Counted from the first letter of the stretch, positions 33,043 through 42,911 are shown. The stretch is 44,357 nt of DNA from Paracoccaceae bacterium (GCA_024636555.1 JAGXGW010000048.1:1-44357), one strand, 5' to 3'. The notes: generated from the sequence alone by a model not told the origin. Translations and numbers: made by a program.

Positions 33043-35217
33043 ATGACCCATGCAGATTTCCTCAAGGCGCCCTTTGACGCGCCCGTCGCTTTCCCCGATC
33101 TGGACCCCACGGGGCCGGGGCGCTTTTTCAATCGGGAACTAAGCTGGCTTGGCTTCAACTGGCGGGTGCTGGAAGAGGCGGAGAATCCGCGCGTTCCGCT
33201 TCTGGAACGGCTGCGCTTTTTGTCGATCTCGGCCACCAATCTGGACGAGTTCTACACCGTGCGTGTCGCGGGCCTGCGCGAACTGGCCGACGCGGGCAAC
33301 ACCTCGCCCGCCGCCGATGGCCTGCCGCCCGCCGAGCAGCTTGTGCTGATCAACGATGTGGCCCGCCGTCTGATGCAGCACCAGCAAATGGTGTTCGACG
33401 GATTGCGCCGCGAGATGGAGGCCGAGAAGATCATCCTTCTGGATCGCAACAACCTGTCCGATGCAGACAAGACCGAGCTGGAGCGGATCTTTCTCAACAA
33501 TGTTTTCCCGGTTCTGTCGCCGCTGGCGATTGACCCGGCGCATCCCTTCCCCTTCATCCCCAACACCGGGTTCAGCCTTGCTCTGCAACTGGAACGTCTC
33601 CGCGACAAACGCGCCTTACGGGCGCTTTTGCCGATCCCGGCGCAGATCGCGCGTTTCGTCCCCCTGCCCGCGACCGAGGCCGGACACCGCTTTCTGCCGC
33701 TCGAGGAATTGCTGCTGCTGCATCTGAACAGCCTGTTTCCGGGCTACAAGCTCAAGGCGCATTGTGCGTTCCGCGTGTTGCGCGACAGCGATCTCGAGGT
33801 CGAGGAAGAGGCCGAAGACCTTGTGCGCGAATTCGAGACCGCCCTGAAACGGCGCCGCCGTGGCGAGGTGGTGCGGATGAAGATCACCGCAGGTGCGCCG
33901 GAAGTGCTGCGCGATATCATCATGGAAGAACTGGATGTCGACACCGACGAGGTTGTCGAGGTGGACGGCATGATCGGTATTGCCGATGTCAAGGAACTGG
34001 TGCTGGACGCCCGGCCCGATCTGCTGTGGCCGGTGTTCACGCCGCGTGTGCCCGAACGGGTGCAGGACCATAACGGCGATATGTTCTCGGCCATGCGCCA
34101 GAAGGACATGCTGCTGCACCATCCGTACGAGACCTTCGATATGGTGGTGCGTTTCCTGCAACAAGCCGCACGCGATCCCGATGTGGTGGCGATCAAGCAG
34201 ACGCTCTACCGGACCTCGCGCAATTCGCCCATCGTGGAGGCTTTGTGCGAAGCGGCCGAGGACGGCAAATCCGTCACCGCGCTGGTCGAGTTGAAGGCGC
34301 GTTTCGACGAGGCCGCCAATATCCGCCAGTCGCGCCGTCTGGAGCGGGCAGGCGCGCATGTTGTCTACGGCTTCATGGATTTGAAAACACACGCGAAAAT
34401 AAGCACTGTCGTGCGTCGGGAGGGCGATACGCTGGTGACCTATACCCATTACGGCACCGGCAATTATCACCCGATCACAGCGCGCATCTATACCGATCTG
34501 TCGCTCTTCACCTGCGACCCCAAGCTGGGACGCGACGCGACCAAAGTATTCAACTACCTCTCCGGTTATGCCCAGCCGGAACATCTGGACAATCTGGCCA
34601 TCTCGCCCATCAGTCTCAAGCAGCGCCTGCTCGAAATGATCGCAGCCGAGATCGCGCATGCCGGACAGGGCCGTCCGGCAGAGATCTGGGCCAAGATGAA
34701 CGCGCTGATCGACCCCGAGGTGATCGACGCGCTTTATGCCGCCTCCCAAGGCGGTGTGAAGATCAGCCTCGTGATCCGTGGCATCTGCGGGCTGCGCCCC
34801 GGCATCAAGGGCCTGTCCGAGAACATCCGCGTCAAATCCATCATCGGGCGGTTTCTGGAACATTCCCGCATCGTCTGCTTCGGCAACGGTCATGGCCTGC
34901 CCTCGAAAAAAGCGCGCGTCTACATGAGTTCCGCCGACTGGATGGGCCGCAACCTCAACCGCCGCGTCGAAACGCTGGTCGAGATCGAGAATCCCACCGT
35001 CAAGGCGCAGATCGTCAGCCAGATCATGGCCGCGAACATGGCCGATGTGGCGCAAAGCTGGGTGATGCAGCCCGATGGTCATTTCCAGCGCGCGCCACTG
35101 CCGGAGGGGGAATTCGCCTTCAACTGCCACAGGTTCTTCATGGAAAACCCCTCCCTGTCCGGTCGCGGCTCTGCCGGGGCGGGTGACGTTCCGAAACTCA
35201 CGCATACGGATGATTGA
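33043..35217 (+). CDS. ppk1: Polyphosphate kinase 1
   Basis: Membrane-associated kinase (724 aa) that reversibly makes polyphosphate from ATP. N-terminal [20 protein letters not shown] and [12 protein letters not shown] open the protein. The phosphorylated His is His450 in KTHAKIS, and the second conserved His is His607 in [11 protein letters not shown]. The GTGNYHP motif is also present. The frame continues upstream, but ATG 33043 places the conserved start correctly; the ribosome binding site is weak. It lies 49 bases after hdaA and before ppx, so polyphosphate making and breaking are encoded side by side. Confidence 0.95.
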   Translation: MTHADFLKAPFDAPVAFPDLDPTGPGRFFNRELSWLGFNWRVLEEAENPRVPLLERLRFLSISATNLDEFYTVRVAGLRELADAGNTSPAADGLPPAEQLVLINDVARRLMQHQQMVFDGLRREMEAEKIILLDRNNLSDADKTELERIFLNNVFPVLSPLAIDPAHPFPFIPNTGFSLALQLERLRDKRALRALLPIPAQIARFVPLPATEAGHRFLPLEELLLLHLNSLFPGYKLKAHCAFRVLRDSDLEVEEEAEDLVREFETALKRRRRGEVVRMKITAGAPEVLRDIIMEELDVDTDEVVEVDGMIGIADVKELVLDARPDLLWPVFTPRVPERVQDHNGDMFSAMRQKDMLLHHPYETFDMVVRFLQQAARDPDVVAIKQTLYRTSRNSPIVEALCEAAEDGKSVTALVELKARFDEAANIRQSRRLERAGAHVVYGFMDLKTHAKISTVVRREGDTLVTYTHYGTGNYHPITARIYTDLSLFTCDPKLGRDATKVFNYLSGYAQPEHLDNLAISPISLKQRLLEMIAAEIAHAGQGRPAEIWAKMNALIDPEVIDALYAASQGGVKISLVIRGICGLRPGIKGLSENIRVKSIIGRFLEHSRIVCFGNGHGLPSKKARVYMSSADWMGRNLNRRVETLVEIENPTVKAQIVSQIMAANMADVAQSWVMQPDGHFQRAPLPEGEFAFNCHRFFMENPSLSGRGSAGAGDVPKLTHTDD

Positions 35218-35267
35218 CCTTTACACCTGTTCCGGCGCATTTAGGGGCCAGACCTAGGAAAGACGGC

Positions 35268-36812
35268 ATGGACGGCACGACAGACCACGCCCCGCATGAT
35301 TGGGGCCCCTTCGGGCGACCTTTGTTCAATGACGCTTCTTCCCGTGCGCTGGCGCGGGTCGGTGTTGTGGACGTGGGGTCCAACTCCGTCCGCCTTGTCG
35401 TGTTCGACGGCGCGGCGCGCTCGCCTGCCTATTTCTACAACGAAAAGATCATGTGCGCGCTTGGCGAAGGGCTGGGAGAGACCGGCCGTCTGAACCCGCA
35501 GGGCCGCGTGCGGGCGCTCAATGCCCTGCGTCGCTTCCAGAAACTGGCCGAAGGCATGGGCATCACCCCGCTGACGGCCGTGGCCACCGCCGCGATGCGC
35601 GAGGCCGAGGATGGGCCGGAATTTCAGGCCCTGATCGAGGCCGAGACGGGCCTCAGGCTCTGGGTGATCGACGGCGAGGAAGAGGCGCGGCTCTCCGCGC
35701 AAGGTGTTCTGCTTGGCTGGCCCGGCTCCTACGGGCTGGTCTGCGATATCGGCGGCGCGTCGATGGAACTGGCCGAAATCGCCGGGGGTCGCGTTGGCAA
35801 ACGGGTCACATCGCCGCTCGGTCCGCTGAAACTGCGCTCGATCTCCGGTGGCAAGAAAGGCCGAAAAGCCCATATCAAAGAGGTGCTGGAGGGTCTGACC
35901 GGCACGCTTGGGCCGCAGAAAAACCGCCTCTTTCTGGTTGGCGGATCGTGGCGCGCCATCGCGCGGATCGACATGGAGCGGCGCGGCTATCCGCTGCATG
36001 TGCTGCATGAATACCGCATGAGCGCGAAATCCATCGCCGCGACCATCGACTATATCAACAACAACGATCCGACAGAGCTTCGCAACCGCTGCGGTGTCTC
36101 TTCCGCGCGGATGGATCTGGTGCCGCTGGCCTGCGAAGTGCTCAAGGGCGTGGTCAAGGCTTTCCAGCCGCGCGATATCGCTGTCTCCAGCTACGGGATC
36201 CGCGAAGGCATGCTTTACGAGCAGATGCCGCAATCCCTCCGCGACCGCGACCCGCTGATCGAATCGTGCTATTTCGCCGAGGCCAAGGATGCCCGCCTGC
36301 CCGGCTTCGGCAAGCAGCTTTACGAGTTCATCCTGCCGTTGTTCAAATCCGCCCATATCGACCGCAAGCGCCTGATCAAGGCCGCTTGTCTGCTGCATGA
36401 CGTCAGCTGGCGCGCCCATCCCGATTACCGCGCCGAGGTCTGTTTCGACAATGCCACCCGTGCCAATCTTGGCGGGCTGAAACATTCCGAACGGATTTTT
36501 CTCGGGCTGGCCCTGCTGCACCGCTATTCCAACAAGCGCGAGGGCACACGGTTCGAGCCGATGTTCCGCCTGCTCGACGAGGCGGCGATCCATCAGGCCG
36601 AGGTGGTCGGCAAGGCAATGCGCTTTGGTGCGATGCTCTGGCTGCAAAAAGATGCGCCGATGGGCGAGATGCGCTGGTTTCCCAAGAAAAAACTGCTTGA
36701 ACTGCATTTGACAGAAGCCGCAAGCCCGCTTTTCGGCGAGGTTGCGGAGGCGCGGTTCATGTCACTCGCCGCCTCGCTGGGCGCGCAGACGGATGTGCGG
36801 ATCAGGCGCTGA
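35268..36812 (+). CDS. ppx: Exopolyphosphatase / Ppx-GppA family
   Basis: A 514-residue Ppx/GppA phosphatase that degrades polyphosphate or converts pppGpp to ppGpp. The ASKHA ATPase-like core begins VGVVDVGSNSVRLVVFDG (about residues 31-48), then ATAAMREAEDG and the phosphate loop CDIGGASMELAEI. The C-terminal half is the HD-like domain (KRLIKAACLLHDVSWRAHPDYR). AGGAAAG precedes ATG 35268; a TTG at 35214 is less likely. Its position right after ppk1 argues for exopolyphosphatase. Confidence 0.93.
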   Translation: MDGTTDHAPHDWGPFGRPLFNDASSRALARVGVVDVGSNSVRLVVFDGAARSPAYFYNEKIMCALGEGLGETGRLNPQGRVRALNALRRFQKLAEGMGITPLTAVATAAMREAEDGPEFQALIEAETGLRLWVIDGEEEARLSAQGVLLGWPGSYGLVCDIGGASMELAEIAGGRVGKRVTSPLGPLKLRSISGGKKGRKAHIKEVLEGLTGTLGPQKNRLFLVGGSWRAIARIDMERRGYPLHVLHEYRMSAKSIAATIDYINNNDPTELRNRCGVSSARMDLVPLACEVLKGVVKAFQPRDIAVSSYGIREGMLYEQMPQSLRDRDPLIESCYFAEAKDARLPGFGKQLYEFILPLFKSAHIDRKRLIKAACLLHDVSWRAHPDYRAEVCFDNATRANLGGLKHSERIFLGLALLHRYSNKREGTRFEPMFRLLDEAAIHQAEVVGKAMRFGAMLWLQKDAPMGEMRWFPKKKLLELHLTEAASPLFGEVAEARFMSLAASLGAQTDVRIRR

Positions 36813-36818
36813 GCCGCC

Positions 36819-37229
36819 TCAGATGTCGATCTCCTCATCCGCGGGTGGCGGCAGTGGTCCGGCATCGGGCTTGCGCCGGATGATGATATCGCCGTTGGGC
36901 AGCAATTCGGGCATCTGGTAGGCGGCCAGATTGTCGATCCGGCCCAAAAGTTCGGTCATCGCAGGCCCCATTTCGCGCAGAAACTCCTGCATCGCCGGCC
37001 CCATCGTCAGCAGCATGTCGCGCAGATCCTCGAGCGCAGGAGCCATCTCGCCGCGCATGCCTTCCAGAAACATCCGCGCCCCGCGCTCCATCAGGCTGAG
37101 CCCGTCCTCGCTGTCGCGCTGTTTGTCCTGCAGGCCCTCCGGGGCGGGGGTGTCCTGTGCCGTGCTTTGTGCGGGAGCGATTGCCACCAGCAAAGCCAGT
37201 GCCGCTGCGGAAAGATGAAACCGGATCAT
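36819..37229 (-). CDS. Secreted Met-rich helical protein, unknown
   Basis: A 136-residue exported protein without known function. A signal peptide ends APAQSTAQD. The mature part is strongly helical and rich in Met and Glu (LMERGARMFLEGMRGEMAPALEDLRDMLL), with an internal near-repeat MGPAMQEFLRE / MGPAMTELLGR. The C-terminus is Pro-rich and acidic, ending EEIDI. AGGAGGACATC upstream of ATG 37229 is an excellent ribosome binding site. Its stop lies six bases from the convergent ppx stop. Close homologues in the family carry vague ATPase labels, but no nucleotide-binding motif is present here. Confidence 0.7.
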   Translation of the reverse strand: MIRFHLSAAALALLVAIAPAQSTAQDTPAPEGLQDKQRDSEDGLSLMERGARMFLEGMRGEMAPALEDLRDMLLTMGPAMQEFLREMGPAMTELLGRIDNLAAYQMPELLPNGDIIIRRKPDAGPLPPPADEEIDI

Positions 37230-37336
37230 GATGTCCTCCTGAACTGCCGGAGCAGATTGACCACGCCGCACAGTGTAGCGTTTTTCGGGCCGCTTGCCGA
37301 TCACCTTTACCTGAAGGTGGTGTCGGCGCGCCCCCG

Positions 37337-38017
37337 TCAGCCGTGTGTCATCTCGATCTGGGACCACGCACGGTTGATATCAACCATCCGCCGCTCTGCC
37401 AGATGGACAGCCTCCTCCGGCATGCCGCGCGCGACCATCGCATCGGGATGGGTGTCACGCACCAGTTGTTTGAACGCGACCCTGATCTGGTCCAGCGGCA
37501 TGTCCGGCGTGACCCCCAGCACATCGAACGGGTCCTGCCCTGCCTCCGGCACGAATCGGCTCCGAAGGCTGCGGAAACGCGCCTCCGGAATGCCGAAGGC
37601 CTCCGCCACCTCGGTGAGAAAGGCATCCTCGTCCGGATGGTAATGCCCGTCGGCAATGGCGATATGGAACAGCCCTTCCATCACATCGCACAAGGTCTCG
37701 CTGCCGGTACCGAACATATTGCTGATCTTGGTCGCATAGGACCGGAATCCCGCCACGTCCTGCCGCGCCAGATTGAACACCCGCGCCGCATCCGCCTCGT
37801 CCTCGGGCGCGATGTGGAATACCTCGCGAAACGCCGCCACCTCGTCCCGCGTGACCTGTCCATCCGCCTTCGCCATCTTGGCACCAAGGGCGATCACCGC
37901 GATGGTAAAGGCAACAGAGCGTTCCGGCGGGGTGCTGAGACGGTCGAAAACCGCGCTCAGCCCCTCGCCCGAGGCCAGCGCGCCGAGCGCGTCCATGATG
38001 CGGGTCCAGATCGACAT
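37337..38017 (-). CDS. TerB/J-domain protein (DjlA-like)
   Basis: A 226-residue co-chaperone-like protein. Residues ~30-140 form a TerB/tellurite-resistance-type helical domain (AFTIAVIALGAKMAKADGQVTRDEV...IADGHYHPDEDAFL). The C-terminal ~65 residues are a J domain (DPFDVLGVTPDMPLDQIRVAFKQL) with the essential HPD in DTHPDAM. The domain order is that of DjlA, but the N-terminal membrane helix of DjlA is missing, so it may be soluble. It likely stimulates DnaK for some client. Part of a minus-strand group with the genes at 38071 and 38556. Confidence 0.87.
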   Translation of the reverse strand: MSIWTRIMDALGALASGEGLSAVFDRLSTPPERSVAFTIAVIALGAKMAKADGQVTRDEVAAFREVFHIAPEDEADAARVFNLARQDVAGFRSYATKISNMFGTGSETLCDVMEGLFHIAIADGHYHPDEDAFLTEVAEAFGIPEARFRSLRSRFVPEAGQDPFDVLGVTPDMPLDQIRVAFKQLVRDTHPDAMVARGMPEEAVHLAERRMVDINRAWSQIEMTHG

Positions 38018-38070
38018 GGCGACAACCTAACCTGTGATCTGGCCGCTGTCAGCGCAGATCATTGTCACAA

Positions 38071-38559
38071 TCACAGGAATTTCTGCATCAGCACAAGATC
38101 CATCCAGCGCCCGAATTTGAACCCCACCTGCGGCAGACGGGCGACCTCGGCAAAGCCGATGGCACGGTGAAACGCAAGGCCTGCGGGATTTTCCGCACTG
38201 ACCCCCGCCCAAAGGGAGTGCATCCCCGCGCCCCGCGCATGGGCCTCCAGCGCCGCCATCAATGCCCGTCCCGCGCCGCGGCCCTGTGCCGCGGGGGCCA
38301 GAACGATGGTATGCTCTGCGGTATGGGCATAGCCCGGCCCGTTGCGGAACTGGAAATAGGTCGCAAATCCAAGCAGGTCACCCGCAAACTCTGCCAGAAG
38401 AAAGGCTTTGCCCTCCGCCGCGCGGCTGGCGAAATCCGCAGCCAACCCCTGCGGTGTTTTCTCCAGCGTCGTGAATGTGGCGGCCGTGTCGCGGATCACC
38501 GGATTCCAGATGGCTGCGACGGTATCCGCGTCTCCGGCCAGCGCGGGGCGGATGATCAC
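38071..38559 (-). CDS. GNAT family N-acetyltransferase
   Basis: A 162-residue acetyltransferase of the GNAT fold, resembling phosphinothricin acetyltransferase-like enzymes. It opens IIRPALAGDADTVAAIWNPVI, and the acetyl-CoA binding motif is APAAQGRGAGRALM (about residues 90-103). AHTAEHTIVL is the strand before it, and WAGVSAENPAGLAFHRAIGF the late motif B. The start overlaps the end of the glyoxalase-like gene by four bases, showing coupled translation. The acceptor is unknown. Confidence 0.85.
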   Translation of the reverse strand: MIIRPALAGDADTVAAIWNPVIRDTAATFTTLEKTPQGLAADFASRAAEGKAFLLAEFAGDLLGFATYFQFRNGPGYAHTAEHTIVLAPAAQGRGAGRALMAALEAHARGAGMHSLWAGVSAENPAGLAFHRAIGFAEVARLPQVGFKFGRWMDLVLMQKFL

Positions 38560-39173
38560 GTCAGGATCCGCAATCCGGCAGGCGTGTCGATCTCGGCGCG
38601 CAGGCCGATATCCTCCCCCGCCTCGATCACCAGCCGCGCATCAGTCAGCAGGGGCGCAAGTGCCGCCTTCAACTCAGACGCCTGCGGATGTGTGATCACC
38701 AGATACCGCAGCCGGCAGCCTGACGGGGCCAGCCGCGCCGCCGGATGCGCGCCCTGCCACTGCATCAGCGCGGGAAATGCGCCCCCGAAGGGCATCCGGC
38801 CATCCGCCGCCACCGCCATCCGCCAGCGCAGATCGCCGCGCGCCAGATCGACGGGCGCACCCGCCTCTTGCGGGGCCAGCGCCAGCGCCGCCTCCAGATC
38901 ATCGCAGCGGCAGATCCATGTGCCCAGCCGCGCAGCACCGGTGATCCGGTCCAGATCGAACCAGCGCGACACGCGCGGTGGCTCCGCCGACGGATCAATC
39001 GCAATCGCCTCGAGATACAGGCCGTCCTCCATCCCCAGCAGATGATTATGCGTGCCGAAATGGGCATGCTGCCCGCCCGGCTGCATCGACACCCCCAGCG
39101 CCGTCTCGACATGGGCGCGCGCCTGCTCCAGCGTGGGGGCGCTCACCGCCAGATGGTCCAGCTCCAGCATCAT
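38556..39173 (-). CDS. Glyoxalase-like (VOC) domain protein
   Basis: A 205-residue protein of the glyoxalase-3-like/VOC superfamily. LDHLAVSAPTLEQARAHVETALG at the N-terminus and FGTHNHLLGMEDGLYLEAIAID form the first beta-alpha module; a second weaker one follows. His and Glu residues in these positions (DHL, YLEAI) could bind a metal. The substrate is unknown. It overlaps the acetyltransferase gene by four bases. ATG 39173 follows the dispersed repeat by two bases, so the repeat end (AAGAAGAA) lies where a ribosome binding site should be. Confidence 0.8.
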   Translation of the reverse strand: MMLELDHLAVSAPTLEQARAHVETALGVSMQPGGQHAHFGTHNHLLGMEDGLYLEAIAIDPSAEPPRVSRWFDLDRITGAARLGTWICRCDDLEAALALAPQEAGAPVDLARGDLRWRMAVAADGRMPFGGAFPALMQWQGAHPAARLAPSGCRLRYLVITHPQASELKAALAPLLTDARLVIEAGEDIGLRAEIDTPAGLRILT

Positions 39174-39175
39174 CG

Positions 39176-39196
39176 TTCTTCTTGCCTAAAATATCC
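39176..39196 (-). repeat. Dispersed 21-nt intergenic repeat, next to gene start
   Basis: A copy of TTCTTCTTGCC...AATATCC differing from the one at 29415 at one position. It lies between scpA and the VOC gene, directly upstream of the VOC start. Confidence 0.65.
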
Positions 39197-39205
39197 TCGG
39201 GGGGA

Positions 39206-39237
39206 GTCCCGCAGGGACGGGGGGCAGACAGCCCCCC
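39206..39237 (-). terminator. Double hairpin downstream of scpA
   Basis: Two adjacent stems: GTCCC-GCA-GGGAC (39206-39218) and GGGGGGC-AGACA-GCCCCCC (39219-39237). Read on the minus strand they follow the scpA stop by ten bases. Neither has a T-tract, so they may be a transcript-end or stability structure rather than a classic terminator. The set adjoins the dispersed repeat. Confidence 0.5.
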
Positions 39238-39246
39238 TTCCCGTTT

Positions 39247-41376
39247 TCAGCCTCGCGCGGCGCGGATCAGCTTGAGAATGTCCTGCGCTGCCGTGGGGAT
39301 ATTCGTGCCGGGCCCGAATATCGCCTTCACGCCAACCTTCATGAGGAAATCGTAATCCTGCTGCGGAATCACCCCGCCGCAGATCACGATGATATCGCCC
39401 GCATCCTTTTCCTTGAGCGCTGCAATCAGCTGCGGGGCCAGCGTTTTGTGCCCCGCCGCCTGACTGCTGATGCCCACCACATGCACATCATTGTCGACCG
39501 CATCCTGCGCCGCCTCTTCCGGCGTCTGGAACAGCGGGCCCACATCAACATCAAAGCCGATATCGGCAAAGGCGGTCGCGATCACCTTGGCGCCGCGATC
39601 ATGGCCGTCCTGCCCCATCTTCACGACAAGCATCCGGGGCCTGCGCCCCTCCTCCTCGGCGAAAGCCTCGACCGTGGCCTGAATCGCGGCAAAGCCCGCA
39701 TCGCCCTCGTAGGCCGCGCCGTACACACCGGCCAGTGTCTTGACCTCGGCGCGGTGCCGTCCGAACACCTTTTCCATGCTCATGCTGATCTCTCCCACCG
39801 TTGCCCGCGCGCGGGCCGCCTCGACCGCCGCTTCCAGCAGATTGCCACCCTCAGCGGCGCGACGCTCCACCTCGGCAAGCGCTGCCGTGCAGGCCGCCTC
39901 GTCCCGCGTACTGCGGATCTTTTCCAGACGTGCAACCTGACTGACACGCACGGCGGCATTGTCGATATCCATGATATCGATCGGGTCTTCCTTGTCCTTG
40001 CGGTATTTGTTGACGCCCACGATCACCTCGGTGCCGCGATCGATCAGCGCCTGACGGGTCGCCGCCGTCTCCTCGATCCGCAGCTTGGGCATGCCGGTGG
40101 CGACCGCTTTGGTCATGCCGCCCATGTCCTCGACTTCCTCGATCAGCGCCCAAGCCTTTTCGGCCAGCTCATGCGTCAGGCTTTCGACGTAGTAGCTGCC
40201 CGCCAGCGGGTCGATCACGTTGGTGATGCCGGTTTCTTCCTGCAGGATCAACTGGGTGTTGCGCGCGATCCGTGCGGCGAATTCGGTGGGCAGGGCAATC
40301 GCCTCGTCCAGCGCGTTGGTGTGCAGCGACTGGGTGCCGCCCAGCACCGCCGACATCGCCTCGTAAGCGGTGCGGATCACGTTGTTATAGGGGTCCTGCT
40401 CCTGCAGGCTGACGCCGCTGGTCTGGCAATGCGTCCGCAACATGGACGATTGCGGGTTCTTCGGCTCGAACTCCTCCATGATGCGGTGCCACAACAGCCG
40501 CGCGGCGCGCAGTTTTGCGGCTTCCATGAAGAAATTCATGCCGATGGCGAAGAAAAACGACAACCGGCCCGCGAACTTGTCAACATCCATGCCAGCGGCA
40601 ATCGCCGCGCGCACGTATTCGCGCCCGTCCGCCAGCGTATAGGCCAGCTCCTGCACGAGGTTCGCGCCCGCTTCCTGCATGTGATAGCCGGAAATCGAGA
40701 TCGAGTTGAACTTGGGCATCTCGTCAGACGTATACTGGATGATGTCCGAGATGATCCGCATCGAGGGTTCGGGCGGATAGATATAGGTGTTGCGGACCAT
40801 GAACTCCTTGAGGATGTCGTTCTGGATCGTGCCCGACAGCACCGAACGGTCATGCCCCTGTTCCTCGCCCGTCACGATGAAACTGGCCAGAATCGGGATG
40901 ACCGCGCCGTTCATCGTCATCGAGACCGAGACCTTGTCCAGCGGGATCCCGTCGAACAGCAGTTTCATATCCTCGACGCTGTCGATGGCCACGCCCGCCT
41001 TGCCGACATCGCCCACGACGCGCGGATGGTCGCTGTCATAACCGCGGTGCGTCGCCAGATCGAACGCGACCGAGACGCCCTGCTGCCCCGCCGCCAGGGC
41101 CTTGCGGTAAAAGGCGTTGCTTTCCTCGGCGGTGGAGAAGCCCGCATATTGCCGGATCGTCCAGGGCCTGCCCGCATACATCGTGGCCTTCACCCCGCGC
41201 GTATAGGGGGCAAGGCCCGGCAAACTGCCCAGATGCGGCAGATCGGCGACATCATCCTGCGTATAGAGCGGCTGCACCTCGATCCCCTCAAGGGTCTTCC
41301 AGTTCAGATCCTCGATCGGTCTGGCGCGCAGTTCCTTCAGCGCCAGCTCATGCCACTTGTCCTTGTTGCCGGTCAT
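39247..41376 (-). CDS. scpA: Methylmalonyl-CoA mutase
   Basis: Adenosylcobalamin-dependent mutase (709 aa) that converts (R)-methylmalonyl-CoA to succinyl-CoA, the last step of propionyl-CoA assimilation. The catalytic TIM-barrel domain shows [21 protein letters not shown] and [20 protein letters not shown]-like signatures (residues ~60-110). The B12 domain is at the C-terminus: DGHDRG (residues 590-595, His592 the cobalt ligand), GISSQAAGH and FGPGTNI. It is one full-length chain, so it functions as a homodimer of the single-subunit type. GAGG upstream of ATG 41376 lies inside the preceding gene, 29 bases before that gene ends. Confidence 0.96.
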   Translation of the reverse strand: MTGNKDKWHELALKELRARPIEDLNWKTLEGIEVQPLYTQDDVADLPHLGSLPGLAPYTRGVKATMYAGRPWTIRQYAGFSTAEESNAFYRKALAAGQQGVSVAFDLATHRGYDSDHPRVVGDVGKAGVAIDSVEDMKLLFDGIPLDKVSVSMTMNGAVIPILASFIVTGEEQGHDRSVLSGTIQNDILKEFMVRNTYIYPPEPSMRIISDIIQYTSDEMPKFNSISISGYHMQEAGANLVQELAYTLADGREYVRAAIAAGMDVDKFAGRLSFFFAIGMNFFMEAAKLRAARLLWHRIMEEFEPKNPQSSMLRTHCQTSGVSLQEQDPYNNVIRTAYEAMSAVLGGTQSLHTNALDEAIALPTEFAARIARNTQLILQEETGITNVIDPLAGSYYVESLTHELAEKAWALIEEVEDMGGMTKAVATGMPKLRIEETAATRQALIDRGTEVIVGVNKYRKDKEDPIDIMDIDNAAVRVSQVARLEKIRSTRDEAACTAALAEVERRAAEGGNLLEAAVEAARARATVGEISMSMEKVFGRHRAEVKTLAGVYGAAYEGDAGFAAIQATVEAFAEEEGRRPRMLVVKMGQDGHDRGAKVIATAFADIGFDVDVGPLFQTPEEAAQDAVDNDVHVVGISSQAAGHKTLAPQLIAALKEKDAGDIIVICGGVIPQQDYDFLMKVGVKAIFGPGTNIPTAAQDILKLIRAARG

Positions 41377-42292
41377 TGTCTTGTCCTCTTGTCAGTGGGT
41401 CGCGCTGCGGGGTTATGCCCGTCTGGTCGCGCGGTTGTTCCGTCATCAGGGTCGCCAGCCCGTCCGCGCCGCTGGCAAGCCAGAACATATCGTCCTGATA
41501 GAGCTCGCGCAGGCGCGCCGACTGGGCCGCGTCGAAGGGATGATACCGTCCCTCCTGTGTTCCAAGCCGCGCAGGGTCCTCCCCACGCAGCACAAGGGCG
41601 TGACGCAGCGCCTGCAGGTCCGGTGCGCGGTTCAGCCACAGCCGGTGGTGGCGCAGCGGCACGGCCACATGCTCCCCCGCCATGATCTGGAGCCGTCGTT
41701 CCGCCATGCCGCCAAAGGATTCGTGCGGCAGAACGAGGATTTCGGCCCCCGGTGCCGCGCAGGACAGGTCGGTGATAACATCCCGCCAGCCGCGTGTCTG
41801 CTGCGTCATCGCGTCCAGCAGTTCGGGCGAGGGCAGCGCATGACCACGGTTGATCCCGTAGGCCAGCACCGAGGACCAGTAGCTGTCGAAGCACCGCACC
41901 GCCAGAACGATCCGCGTCACCCCGTCTCCGAATGCCGCCAGATGGCGCGCCATGCGTTCGCCCGCCCCGCCATAGAGCACGGTATCCTTGATGTTGCGGC
42001 GCGGCGCGCCGATCACATTCTCGTCGCTGACGATCAGGGTCTTGGTGCCGTTGGCCGCCGCACGGTCCAGCGCGATGGCGATCCGGCCTTTTGCCATCCG
42101 CGCCTGACGCGCCAGTCGCGGCGAGCCGTTCGACGGAATGATCCCGGAGAACAGCCCGTCGCGCGTGCGCCCCGGCCCCCAGAAGCCGACCCCTTGCCGC
42201 GTCAGTTCCAATGCATTGGCGCGCATATAGGCCTGAAAACTCGTCGAGGCGGTGCGGTGCGCCCCAATGTGAAGAATGATGTCCATCGGCAT
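41348..42292 (-). CDS. Sulfotransferase-like P-loop protein
   Basis: A 314-residue protein that looks like a sulfotransferase-fold P-loop protein. The N-terminal [21 protein letters not shown] resembles the PAPS 5'-phosphosulfate loop, with RTAST-type Thr/Ser, and [20 protein letters not shown] resembles the 3'-phosphate-binding strand. ATG 42292 or ATG 42286 may be the start; AGGG sits five bases before the former. Its last 29 bases overlap scpA. Whether it modifies anything is unknown; the link to the mutase is by position only. Confidence 0.65.
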   Translation of the reverse strand: MPMDIILHIGAHRTASTSFQAYMRANALELTRQGVGFWGPGRTRDGLFSGIIPSNGSPRLARQARMAKGRIAIALDRAAANGTKTLIVSDENVIGAPRRNIKDTVLYGGAGERMARHLAAFGDGVTRIVLAVRCFDSYWSSVLAYGINRGHALPSPELLDAMTQQTRGWRDVITDLSCAAPGAEILVLPHESFGGMAERRLQIMAGEHVAVPLRHHRLWLNRAPDLQALRHALVLRGEDPARLGTQEGRYHPFDAAQSARLRELYQDDMFWLASGADGLATLMTEQPRDQTGITPQRDPLTRGQDNDRQQGQVA

Positions 42293-42464
42293 GCAAACCC
42301 TGTAAAAGGACGCCGAGGCCATCGACCCGGCGGGAATGTTCCGCCCCGATCATTGTCCTGAACCTCTCACCAAGTGCTTAATTTGCAATATGTCGCGGTT
42401 TGATGTGAAAAACGCGGTCGCAATCGGATCAGTAAACCCTATATTTCCATTGACAGGAGATCGC

Positions 42465-42911
42465 ATGAAAAAGTTACTGGCCCTTGTTATCGCAGGATTA
42501 TTAGCGTTTCCCGCAGGTGCTGCGGACACCGCCGAAGGACCGCCCGAATTGCCCTTGTTCGAAGGGGGTGATGTGGATTTGAAAGAATTTCTCTGGATAA
42601 AGCGTCCCATCGTTGTCTTCGCGGACACGCCGAATGATCCACGCTTCATCCAGCAGATGGAACTGTTGAATGATGATATCCAAGCTCTCGTGACGCGTGA
42701 CGCCATCGTTCTGACCGATACGGACCCGGAGGCCAAATCGGAACTGCGCCGTCTGCTGCGCCCGCGCGGCTTTTCGCTGGTGCTCATCGACAAGGACGGC
42801 GGCGTGAAACTGCGCAAACCGGCCCCATGGGACATGCGCGAAATTCGCCGCAGCATCGACAAATGGCCAACACGGCAGCAGGAAATCCGCGACCGGCTTG
42901 GCAAGGAATAA
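42465..42911 (+). CDS. Exported DUF4174 protein
   Basis: A 148-residue exported protein of the DUF4174 family. A signal peptide (KKLLALVIAGLLAFPAGAAD) is followed by a thioredoxin-like alpha/beta pattern without Cys: KRPIVVFADTPNDPRFIQQ, then RDAIVLTDTDPEAK, and FSLVLIDKDGGVKLRKPAPWD. AGGAG at ideal spacing marks ATG 42465. It is read opposite to the mutase and carboxylase genes that flank it. Family members occur beside propionyl-CoA genes in many roseobacters, as far as I recall; the role is unknown. Confidence 0.78.
   Translation: MKKLLALVIAGLLAFPAGAADTAEGPPELPLFEGGDVDLKEFLWIKRPIVVFADTPNDPRFIQQMELLNDDIQALVTRDAIVLTDTDPEAKSELRRLLRPRGFSLVLIDKDGGVKLRKPAPWDMREIRRSIDKWPTRQQEIRDRLGKE

Noticed and set aside
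33616-35205. 529-codon minus-strand open frame opposite ppk1
   Set aside because: It is a shadow of the polyphosphate kinase gene, with no ribosome binding site or domain.
39448-41685. 745-codon plus-strand open frame opposite methylmalonyl-CoA mutase
   Set aside because: The minus strand carries the mutase with all catalytic motifs; the antisense product is rich in His/Arg/Asp and matches no family.
42450-42455. TTGACA as a -35 element before the DUF4174 gene
   Set aside because: It lies nine bases before the ATG and overlaps the AGGAG ribosome binding site, so it cannot serve that gene as a promoter.
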